Part shown: positions 43,697 through 51,341 of the stretch, one piece after another | How the letters are laid out: each line of letters begins with the position of its first letter | Numbering within the stretch: position 1 is the first letter of the stretch | Assembly (NCBI GenBank): GCA_020161975.1 | Contig: JAIUNP010000002.1 | Location: 16,951-80,950 of the forward strand | Length of the DNA: 64,000 nucleotides | Direction of reading: 5' to 3' | From: Pseudomonadota bacterium | GTDB lineage: Bacteria; Pseudomonadota; Alphaproteobacteria; Rhizobiales; Beijerinckiaceae | Position numbers and translations under genes: made by a program | The notes under the pieces: model-generated | Databases searched by the model: none | What the model saw: only the letters and a program-made list of their open reading frames with translations | What the model was told of the DNA's origin: nothing

Positions 43697-43716
43697 GTAG
43701 TTGCAACAACAACTAC
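43697..43716. promoter_or_regulatory. Operator copy 2
   Basis: GTAGTTGCAACAACAACTAC, palindromic arms GTAGTT/AACTAC, sits in the 116-bp divergent gap between the biotin carrier operon and the dehydratase gene. On the minus strand TTGCAA and TATGGT, 17 bases apart, are a plausible promoter that overlaps the operator. Confidence 0.72.
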
Positions 43717-43755
43717 GAGAGGGCAAAGAAACCCGGAAAATGGAGGAAACGCCTG

Positions 43756-44595
43756 ATGGATATCGCAACACTGATGCCATGGATGAATCGCACCGAGTCG
43801 CGCGAGGCCACAGCCGATGCCTGGCCGGTCGAGGGACTTCGCGCCTTGCTTGACGATCCGGTAACCTGCGCCAATGGCATGACGGCGCCGCTCTTGGTGC
43901 AGTGGCTATACTTCGGGCCGACTGTCGGCCAGTCGGAGATTGGCGAAGACGGCCATCCCCGGCGCGGTGGTTTTTTGCCCCCGGTAGAACTTCCCCGCCG
44001 GATGTGGGCCTCAAGCGACATTACGTTCCATGCCCCCATCCGGCTGGGTGACCCCTTGAAAAAGACCGCGCAGATCGCCGACATTTCGCTGAAACAAGGC
44101 GAGACCGGCGCTCTGGTGTTTGTGAAAGTCGCGAACCGGTATGAAAGCAACGGCACTCTGATGCTCGAAGAGACGCAGACGCTGGTTTACCGCGATCACC
44201 CGCCCGCAGGGGCCGCAACGCCGGTCGGCAAGCAGGCACCGCAAACTGCCCTGTGGTCGGTGCCGCACCGCCCGGACGAGGCGATGGTGTTCCGCTATTC
44301 GGCGGTCACTTTCAACGCCCATCGCATCCATTACGACCTGGCCTATGCGACGGGCGTCGAGGGATACCCCGGTGTCATCGTCCAGGGTCAGCTACTGGCC
44401 ACCTTGATGCTGCGCGCCTGCGAGGCTCATGGCAGCAGCAAGATTCGTCGGTTCAACTTCCGTGGTGTGCAGCCCGTGTTCGCCGGTGAAACGGTTCATG
44501 CAGAGGGTCAGGCCCGCGCCGGGGGGTATGATCTTTGGATCCGGGACGCGGCGGGCGTTCTACGCATGACGGGCAATGCCGAGATTGATGGCTGA
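43756..44595 (+). CDS. HTD2/MaoC-like acyl-CoA (de)hydratase
   Basis: 279 aa. An N-terminal FAS1-like hot-dog half (LPRRMWASSDITFHAPIRLGDPLKK, last part of about residues 78-100) is followed by a MaoC-like half with FRYSAVTFNAHRIHYDLAYA and GYPGVIVQGQLLATLMLR, where Asn/His-type catalytic residues are expected. Close relatives by pattern hydrate mesaconyl-C4-CoA or itaconyl-CoA to citramalyl-CoA. It is monocistronic from the operator at 43697. The activity assignment is inference; the double hot-dog fold is well supported. Confidence 0.82.
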   Translation: MDIATLMPWMNRTESREATADAWPVEGLRALLDDPVTCANGMTAPLLVQWLYFGPTVGQSEIGEDGHPRRGGFLPPVELPRRMWASSDITFHAPIRLGDPLKKTAQIADISLKQGETGALVFVKVANRYESNGTLMLEETQTLVYRDHPPAGAATPVGKQAPQTALWSVPHRPDEAMVFRYSAVTFNAHRIHYDLAYATGVEGYPGVIVQGQLLATLMLRACEAHGSSKIRRFNFRGVQPVFAGETVHAEGQARAGGYDLWIRDAAGVLRMTGNAEIDG

Positions 44596-44972
44596 AGATC
44601 CCGCCGCGATGGCCGCAGCGATTCTGGCGTGTTGCAACAGAAAATGTTCGGGCAGGCGGTCATCTCCGCCTGGCCGCGCGCCATTCACGGGAAAGATCGC
44701 GACCTTCGCCTCGCTGTCGCGGGGCGCAAGGTGCGGCCTGCCGACTTCCAAGTGACCTGTGTCGGGTGGGCCGGTCTTTCGCAGCCCATTATTTCTGTTT
44801 GAAAATCTCGGCGCTCTGGCCAACTTTCAGACATCTTCCGCAGATATTTCGATCCGGCCGAGTCAGATTGAATTTTAGTAGTTGCTTTAGATACTACGTT
44901 TACCTAATCTCTTCGTTGCGTCTTTCATTCATGCCATGCAGATTTGCGGAAAGACCAACGGGAGGAGACAGC
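44596..44972. other. Gap between the dehydratase and the tctB leader
   Basis: No supported gene. The first 280 bases have high GC and a minus-strand frame (44560-44823) of coding-like composition but no start site or recognised family; it may be a degraded gene. The right part holds the operator at 44878 and a promoter. Confidence 0.45.
44878..44897. promoter_or_regulatory. Operator copy 3
   Basis: GTAGTTGCTTTAGATACTAC, palindromic ends GTAGT/ACTAC, lies upstream of the tctB-tctA unit. A -35 TTGCTT (44882-44887) overlaps it and a -10 TAATCT follows at 44905-44910, the same 17-bp geometry as at 33909. Both operators lie exactly 95 bases ahead of an ATG with the identical ribosome site sequence ACCAACGGGAGGAGA. 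Confidence 0.75.
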
Positions 44973-45083
44973 ATGAAACATCCAGAGTCACCGGCTTCGG
45001 CCGCACTCGCGGGGCGTGCCGGTTTTCGGGCCGCGCAGGGCCAGACGCGCCGGACTGTTGCGCCTGTGGCCAAGGTCGTTTGA
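44973..45083 (+). CDS. 36-aa leader ORF, possible relic of a tctC start
   Basis: The frame MKHPESPASAALAGRAGF... has a perfect GGGAGGAG site, and its promoter and leader are collinear with those of tctC at 34004. The sequence after the first two residues is not signal-peptide-like and the frame stops after 36 codons. It may be what remains after deletion of a second tctC, or a leader peptide for tctB. Which of these is true cannot be decided from the sequence. Confidence 0.4.
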   Translation: MKHPESPASAALAGRAGFRAAQGQTRRTVAPVAKVV

Positions 45084-45141
45084 GGTGGCAGAGCACACCC
45101 CGCCGCGCAGTGCACCGCCGCAGGACGACAATGACGATGCG

Positions 45142-45597
45142 ATGATTGCCGTTCAGACGGTTCAGGTTCCCAATGCCCTCTTCGAAGGGGCTGTGTTCCT
45201 TGGGACGGCACTCTTCGGGGTCTGGTTTGTTGCAGGTTCGTTCGGCATGCGAGAATCCGCCTCGGCGTTCGGTCCCGGCACGTTTCCGTTCATCACGGGA
45301 ATGGCCCTGATCGTCGTATCCCTTGCGCAGCTGTGGTTGACGGTCCGTCCCCGCGAAAGCCGCCCGACGGTCGATCTGGAACGACCGGTCGCCGTGGCCT
45401 TGGCGGCGGTGATGATCCTGATCTTCCCGACGGCCATCGACCGGCTGGGTTATTTCGCGGTCGCTGCCGTGTGGACGCCGCTATTCGCGATCCTCGCCGG
45501 ACTCAGAACCCCGTTGAGCGTGATCGGGGTCACGGCGGCCGTGCTCGGCCTTGCCTGGTTCGGCTTCGTCAATCTCCTTGGAACCCCGCTGCCGTAA
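45142..45597 (+). CDS. tctB: TctB-type small permease subunit
   Basis: 151 aa with four membrane segments and the TctB mark SASAFGPGTFPFITGMALIV followed by a hydrophilic loop (RPRESRPTVDLERP) and MILIFPTAIDRLGYFAVAAV. It is the small membrane subunit of the tripartite tricarboxylate transporter. The start at 45142 has a weak ribosome site, so it may depend on coupling to an upstream frame. tctA follows after ten bases. Confidence 0.85.
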   Translation: MIAVQTVQVPNALFEGAVFLGTALFGVWFVAGSFGMRESASAFGPGTFPFITGMALIVVSLAQLWLTVRPRESRPTVDLERPVAVALAAVMILIFPTAIDRLGYFAVAAVWTPLFAILAGLRTPLSVIGVTAAVLGLAWFGFVNLLGTPLP

Positions 45598-45607
45598 GGA
45601 CATCAGG

Positions 45608-47080
45608 ATGATCAACAATCTTCTCGAGGCTGCGGAATTCGTCTTCACCCTAAATGTCCTGCTTGCATTGGCGATCGGCATAATCGTCGGCTATTTCGTC
45701 GGTGCGTTGCCGGGCTTGTCGTCGAGCATGGGCATGGCGCTTCTGATCCCCTTCACCTTCGGGATGGACCCGATCCCGGCCATTGTCATGCTGGTGGCCA
45801 TTTACATGGCGTCTGATTACGGCGGAGTCATTCCGGCGATTCTCGTCAACGCCCCGGGTGAGCCGTCGTCGGCCGTCAGCGCGATGGACGGTTTTGCCAT
45901 GAGCCAGGCGGGCGAGGCGGGCAAGGCGCTGACGCTGTCGATCATGGCCTCGGGGTCGGGTGCGCTGATCAGCACCATCTTCCTGATCGCTACGGCGAGC
46001 GTCATGGCCGACTATGCCCTTGCCTTCGGCCCATCCGAGTTCTTTGCGCTGTCTGTTGTGGGCCTTGCCCTAATCAGCATCCTTGGGGCGGGGACGCCGC
46101 TCAAATCGCTGATCGGGCTTTTGCTTGGGCTGTGCGTCGTCACGATCGGGCTGGACCCGATAGGTGGCACCGACCGCTATGTCTTCACGATGTATCTGAT
46201 CGACGGGGTGCCTTTCGTGGCAGCGCTGATCGGCCTGTTCGCGATTTCCGAGGTCTTCGTGATGATCGAGGAGGCGCACGGGCCGCGCCCCAAGATAGTC
46301 AAGCTGAACGTAGCGAGCGGAGCGATTTCGACGATCCTGCCGCACTGGTTCGTCGTTCTGCGGTCGACGATCCTCGGCTACATGGTCGGGCTCATCCCCG
46401 GTGCCGGGGCTTCGATCGCCTCGCTGGTCAGCTATGCCGTCGCCCGCAAATCCTCCCGCACGCCCGAGGCCTTCGGCACGGGCAGCGAGGAAGGTCTGGT
46501 GGCCTCCGAGGCGGCCAACAATGCTGCCCGGTCGGGTGCGATGGCGCCGCTGCTGTCGCTGGGCGTGCCTGCTTCGGCCAGTGCGGCGGTTCTGGTCGGG
46601 GGGATGACCATTCAGGGGTTGCAGCCCGGGCCGCTCTTGTTCACCAACAACCCGGAAATCCCTTATGCGATCTTCGTGTCGTTGCTGGTCAGCCTGCCAA
46701 TCATGGTCCTGATCGGGCTGTTCAGCGCGCCCTTCTGGGTTCGTGTCACCAGCGTGCCCCGTGCCGCGATCGCCACCGTCGTCGTGTCGATCTGCATGCT
46801 CGGCGCCTATTCCGCCGCCAACGACACGTTCGAGATGATAGTGGCCGCAATCTTCGGCATCGTGGGCTACATTCTGCGCAAATGCGGGATCCATCCGGCC
46901 CCGATCGTTTTGGCGCTGGTGCTGGGCGAGCTGATGGAAACGAGTCTGCGTCGCGCGATGATCATCTCGAACGACAACTTCCTTCAGGTCATCAGCCATC
47001 CCATCGCCGCCGGCCTCCTGGTCGTCGCAGTCGTGGTACTGATCTCGCCCCTGATCAAGCGACGGTCGCGGCCGGCCTAA
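45608..47080 (+). CDS. tctA: TctA-type large permease subunit
   Basis: 490 aa with about twelve membrane segments. Family marks are VGALPGLSSSMGMALLIPF, GVIPAILVNAPGEPSSAVSA, GLIPGAGASIASLVSYAVAR and EGLVASEAANNAARSGAMAP. It moves the acid bound by TctC across the inner membrane with an ion gradient. The gene ends 15 bases before the IS3 remnant, so cargo and insertion element abut. Confidence 0.93.
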   Translation: MINNLLEAAEFVFTLNVLLALAIGIIVGYFVGALPGLSSSMGMALLIPFTFGMDPIPAIVMLVAIYMASDYGGVIPAILVNAPGEPSSAVSAMDGFAMSQAGEAGKALTLSIMASGSGALISTIFLIATASVMADYALAFGPSEFFALSVVGLALISILGAGTPLKSLIGLLLGLCVVTIGLDPIGGTDRYVFTMYLIDGVPFVAALIGLFAISEVFVMIEEAHGPRPKIVKLNVASGAISTILPHWFVVLRSTILGYMVGLIPGAGASIASLVSYAVARKSSRTPEAFGTGSEEGLVASEAANNAARSGAMAPLLSLGVPASASAAVLVGGMTIQGLQPGPLLFTNNPEIPYAIFVSLLVSLPIMVLIGLFSAPFWVRVTSVPRAAIATVVVSICMLGAYSAANDTFEMIVAAIFGIVGYILRKCGIHPAPIVLALVLGELMETSLRRAMIISNDNFLQVISHPIAAGLLVVAVVVLISPLIKRRSRPA

Positions 47081-47102
47081 GCAGTGACGTTGCCTCCAAC
47101 TT

Positions 47103-47484
47103 TTAACCAGCGTGAGCGAGACTCCGGGTTTTGGTTTTCAGCGTTTGGATGGGTTGGGCAACGGGGGCTGGCGCGGAACTTTGCGGGTTGTGCAACGTCA
47201 GGCGCCGTTGCTGGGTGAAGGTTGGGGCAAACTCGGCTGGAGTCTGCCAGCCGAGGAGGGAGTGGGGCCGTTCGGTGTTATAGTCCTTGCGCCAGGCGGC
47301 CAGCGTGACGCGGGCATGGTGCAGGGACGGGAACAGGGTTTCGTTCAACAGCTCGTCGCGCAGGCGTCCGTGGAAGTTTTCGGCGAAGGCATTCTGGGTC
47401 GGTTTGCCGCGGGCGATGTAGTGCCCGTCAAACTTGCGGTCATCGGCGAAGGTCAGGATCGCGTTCGAGGTGAACTCGGTCCCG
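47103..47484 (-). pseudogene. IS3-family transposase, C-terminal remnant
   Basis: The minus strand encodes [60 protein letters not shown], the end of an IS3-type OrfB including the catalytic Glu region. The reading frame continues at 49108 on the far side of the IS110 element (SDN before, GTEF after), so one transposase gene was split by the later insertion. Confidence 0.85.
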
Positions 47485-47513
47485 TAGCATGTTGGGAATG
47501 AAGCGCCGTTGAA

Positions 47514-47565
47514 GGTTATGGCCGCCTGCGCAGCCTCCAAAATTGCGCAGCTGGCGGCCATAACC
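47514..47565 (+). ncRNA. Hairpin in the IS110 left end, possible bridge RNA part
   Basis: GGTTATGGCCGCC (47514-47526) pairs perfectly with GGCGGCCATAACC (47553-47565), and an inner TGCGCA/TGCGCA pair extends the stem. IS110 elements encode a structured bridge RNA in a noncoding end next to the transposase gene. Location and structure are compatible, but the full RNA was not modelled. Confidence 0.4.
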
Positions 47566-47619
47566 GGGTCTCGGGTCTCTATGGTGGTTTTGCGAACCAC
47601 ACCACAGAGGAGACCGGCC

Positions 47620-48902
47620 ATGGCCAAGGTTGAGCATACTTCAGATGCCCGCATTCTGGTAGGCATCGACATTTCCAAACACCGGCATGAAGTGCTGATA
47701 GCCGTTTCCGGCAAGACACGCCGGCGGCGCCTGACGATCACCAACAGCACCGACGACTTCATGCGGTTGATCGCGATCTTGCGGGAGTATGGCCTGCCGG
47801 TCCGGATCGGTTTTGAGGCCACGGGCAACTATCATCGCGTGTTGATGTATCATCTGGGCGTCGCCGGGTTCGACCTGAATTGGTGTCGTCGATTGCCCTG
47901 GCCCGTACGCGGGAGGCGCTGCACAACAGCTGGGACAAAAACGATCCGAAGGATGCGCAGGTCATCGTGCACATGCTGCAAATCGGCGCGGTTCAGATCT
48001 TCCAGGACCCGATGGTTGCCGGGGCGAACGACATTCAGGAGCTATCCAAGACCCATGATGCCGTGTCGCGGTCCAAGACCGAGCTGTGGCACCGCATCCT
48101 GACCCACTACCTGCCGCTCTACTTTCCGGAAGCCGACCGTTTCCACCGCAGTTCCCGCACCGATTGGTTTCTGGCCTTCCTTGAGATGTTCCCGTCCCCT
48201 CACATGATCTCCGCCATGACCAAGGAGAAATTCATTGTGGCTGCATGGGAGGTGGTTGGTCGGAAGGTGGAGAAGTCTCTCATGCTGTCAGACATTTACG
48301 AGACGGCCAGGACGTCAGCAGGATTGCCTGTGTCGCCGGAGTCGGACGCCATCCGCATGTTCCGCCTCATGCTGGCCGAGGGCAGAAGCCTGATCCACCA
48401 GCGCAATGCCATCGAAGACCGTGCCATCGAACTGCTCGGCGAACGGCCTGATTACCTGCTGCTGCGCACCATTCCTGGCATCGGGCCGATCAACGCCCTG
48501 ACCATTCTGGCCGAGACCGGCAATCTGCGCCGCTTCCATCATCACCGGCAGTTTCTGAAGTTCTGCGGCATGGATCTGGCGACGGTCCAGTCCGGCATGT
48601 TCCGCGGCCGAAGCAAGATCTCGAAGTATGGCAATGCCCGTCTCCGACGCACTTTGTGGCTGGCAGGGCAAACTGCGGTCCTGAAGAAGGCTAACAGCTT
48701 CCGCGACAAGTTCGAGCGCTACATCGCGCAGGACCGGCACAACCCGGATCTGCGCCGAAAGGCCTACACCGCCATCGCCGCAAAGATGGCGCGCACCATT
48801 CACGCCGTGATCAAGTCCGGCGAACCCTATCGCCCCTTCTTCGAGGGGACGAGCCCAGGCGGAAGGACCCCTCTCTGTAGAGCCGTGGAGGCAGCTTCCT
48901 GA
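47620..48902 (+). pseudogene. IS110-family transposase with a frameshift
   Basis: The first part ([35 protein letters not shown]) holds the first Asp and the Glu of the DEDD site. At about 47878 the frame shifts: GFDLNW is followed in another frame by LVSSIALARTREALHNSW and WDKNDPKDAQVIVHML. The second part continues to the end with LRTIPGIGPINALTILAETG and the Ser region MFRGRSKISKYGNARLRR. One missing base explains the break. AGAGGAG precedes the ATG. The enzyme is presumably inactive unless frameshifting occurs. Confidence 0.85.
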
Positions 48903-49107
48903 CCTCGTAGATAATGTTCGGGCCTTCCGCTTGGGATTTAGGATCTCGTCTTCAGGACGGTGAGGGCGGCAACGAGGCCGGCCCTGTATTTGCTATGGAA
49001 GAGACCACTTCTTGACGGCGGAGCCCGCCTGGGCAATTCTTCCAAAGGTATCCGGTCGCTCGGATGCCCCGTGATCTGACGACCTAAACCGCGTTTTGTT
49101 CCCGAGC

Positions 49108-49450
49108 TAGGACGTTGTCGCTGACCACCGTCTGCGGCTTGTCGCTGGTGTTGAACAAGGCCGCCAATTCACGCGCCACCCCTGCGCCTGACAACGAAGT
49201 GTCAGCGATCAGCGCCAGGCATTCGCGCGTGCAGTCATCAACCACGATCGGCATCCTGAACCGGCGGCCATCGGTCAGCTGGTCCGACACGAAGTCCAGC
49301 GACCAGCGCTGGCTCGACATCAATGGCAGCACCATCCGAACCCGCGTGACGATGTCCCGTTTGACCGACAGCTTCTTCTGTATGGCTGTCATACTGGCCG
49401 GGTGCTTGCTGCGAGGCAAGGCGAACGGCAGCTTAAGGAGTGCTGCGAAG
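49108..49450 (-). pseudogene. IS3-family transposase, central remnant
   Basis: The minus strand reads SSQRWSLDFVSDQLTDGRR, FRMPIVVDDCTRECLALIA and ELAALFNTSDKPQTVVSDN, the first catalytic Asp region of IS3 OrfB. The upstream part of OrfB and OrfA are missing; the match fades near 49400-49450, close to the end of virD4. The right IS3 boundary is therefore uncertain. Confidence 0.8.
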
Positions 49451-49492
49451 CAGCATCCTGTCCATGCGACCGGCAGCAATGGGCCGATCACG

Positions 49493-51328
49493 TCACCCAC
49501 ACTCGCTCTTTGGCCCAGACTTTGCTGCTTGCGAGAGATTGGCGAAGGCTGCGCTTGCTTTCCCCAAGGAGTCGCCGAGATCACCGTTTGGGATGAGGCT
49601 TCTCATTAGCGCCACACCTGGTGTGCCCACTGTCGGCGTAAGGAAGTTGCGATCATGCAGCACCACGCCTTTCCTTGCTCGATCAATCGGCCCAAAATGC
49701 CGATCCTCGTAGTGCCGCACATGCCTTGCCCGGATCGGATACTGCCCCTCCGCCAGCACCAGCACTTCATCCAGCGGGAACCGCAGCACTTCGTTCGCCG
49801 AGATCAGCGGCCGCTCTTCTGACCGCCGACTGACATTGGCGCTATCCTCCAACGTCCGAATGCGCGACTGACTTTCTGTCACCGCAGTGACGGTCGACCG
49901 TCCGAGGGCGTTGGACAACACGTCAGCCGTCCGATCATCCTGCGGCGTCATGTAGATCTGCACCCCGGCACCGCCCTGCAAGGAACGCCGTCCCGTCTCG
50001 CCATAGATGTCATCCAGACCGGGAATCGTCTGCGAGATGATGAAAAACCGCCCCCCGAAACTGCGGATGGTCTTGATCGAGGACAGCACCAGCGGCTGCC
50101 GCCCCAGTTGGTCGAACTCGTCCATAAGAAACATCACCGCGTGCGGTTCGTCTGGCCCGGGTTCCTTCCGCTGCAGAGACGCGATTGCATCCGCAAATAG
50201 GAGACGCACCAGCGGAGCCAGGGTTTTCAGATGCTCCGGCTGGACGACGATGTAGAGGCTCTGCGGCTTGGCTCGAAACGTCGAGAAGTCGAAATCGCTG
50301 GCGGAGGTCACTCGATCGACCGCCGGGTCATTCCACAGTTCAAGGCCAGAACCTTGGATGACCGAGACATACGCGCCGAGGGTCTTTTCGGGGACGTCGG
50401 CCATTTCTAGGAAGGTGCGCGAGACGATCGGGATCTGCGTGTCCTCGGCAATGGTGGTGTAGGTCTTCTTCTTGTCGCCGCCCCCGGCCATGATCTCGCC
50501 GGCATAGCCGAGCGTCGGGCGACGCTTTTCAATCGCGTAGAGGCAGGAAGCGATGAAGAGCCGCTTGCCGGCGTTGAAGAAGCTCTGTGCGCTTTCGCCT
50601 TCCGGGATGAGGAAGAGATCGGCCATAGAGTTCAACGCCGTATATTGGCGCTCGGCCGAGGGAAGGGCGGCGATGCGGGCGAGGGGGTTGAAGCGGTGTG
50701 AGCCGCGCTCTTCGTCGAAGGGCGAGAAATACCAGATTGCGTTCTTCAGCCCGTGCTGACGGTGGATCGATGTCTTGGCGAAGTTCTCACCTTTGACGTC
50801 GAGGATGATGCCGGACCCGGTGAAGTGCAGAAGGTTCGGAATGACAAAGCCAACTCCTTTGCCGCGGCCTGTGGGCGCGATCATCATGGCATGAGGGAAG
50901 CGGTCGGGCGGCGCCATAACGAAGGGGGCGTCGGATTTCGGGGAGCCGAGCTTACCGAAGATAAAGCCGTTCTCGTCGAGACTGCCCATCATCTTGTTGC
51001 GCTTGAGCTCGCGCTTGGTCTGGAAATGTGCGTCGTCATACTGGTTGAGCCGTCCGCGATGGACTCCGGCCAGCCCGACCAAAGTGAGGGCGACGGTCAC
51101 TGCACCTGTAATGATCAGCGCGCCTTGCAAAGTGGCGGGTCGTGCTTCCAAGTCAGCCCAAGGATAGCGGAAAAACCATAGGCCCAAGGGGCTGAGCGTA
51201 TCGAGGTTCTCGCGAAAAGCCACGATCACATAAATCGTGGCCAGCATGCCGCCGATGTAGAGGCCTGTCCCCAGACCCAAGGCTACAGCGAGCGGATACC
51301 GCCAGGCGGATTCAAGGTTTGAAAGCAT
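49493..51328 (-). CDS. virD4: VirD4/TraG coupling ATPase
   Basis: 611 aa. Two N-terminal membrane segments (LAVALGLGTGLYIGGMLATI and LIITGAVTVALTLVGLAGV), Walker A MIAPTGRGKGVGFVIP, GIILDVKGEN, and Walker B AVMFLMDEFDQLGRQ are intact. It delivers the relaxase-bound DNA to the VirB channel. The ATG at 51328 follows AAGGA. The last residues run into the zone next to the IS3 remnant, so the natural C-terminus may have been trimmed or replaced, but all ATPase motifs are upstream of that. Confidence 0.93.
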   Translation of the reverse strand: MLSNLESAWRYPLAVALGLGTGLYIGGMLATIYVIVAFRENLDTLSPLGLWFFRYPWADLEARPATLQGALIITGAVTVALTLVGLAGVHRGRLNQYDDAHFQTKRELKRNKMMGSLDENGFIFGKLGSPKSDAPFVMAPPDRFPHAMMIAPTGRGKGVGFVIPNLLHFTGSGIILDVKGENFAKTSIHRQHGLKNAIWYFSPFDEERGSHRFNPLARIAALPSAERQYTALNSMADLFLIPEGESAQSFFNAGKRLFIASCLYAIEKRRPTLGYAGEIMAGGGDKKKTYTTIAEDTQIPIVSRTFLEMADVPEKTLGAYVSVIQGSGLELWNDPAVDRVTSASDFDFSTFRAKPQSLYIVVQPEHLKTLAPLVRLLFADAIASLQRKEPGPDEPHAVMFLMDEFDQLGRQPLVLSSIKTIRSFGGRFFIISQTIPGLDDIYGETGRRSLQGGAGVQIYMTPQDDRTADVLSNALGRSTVTAVTESQSRIRTLEDSANVSRRSEERPLISANEVLRFPLDEVLVLAEGQYPIRARHVRHYEDRHFGPIDRARKGVVLHDRNFLTPTVGTPGVALMRSLIPNGDLGDSLGKASAAFANLSQAAKSGPKSECG

Positions 51329-51341
51329 CGCTGAGTGTCCT

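Larger units (their letters stand above)
47485..49107 (+). mobile_element. IS110-family insertion sequence inside an IS3 element
   Basis: About 1.6 kb between the two halves of the IS3 OrfB. The boundaries come from the broken SDN/GTEF motif and are accurate to a few bases. It contains one frameshifted DEDD transposase, a 135-bp left noncoding end with a strong hairpin and a 205-bp right noncoding end. No long terminal inverted repeats were recognised, as expected for IS110. Confidence 0.75.
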
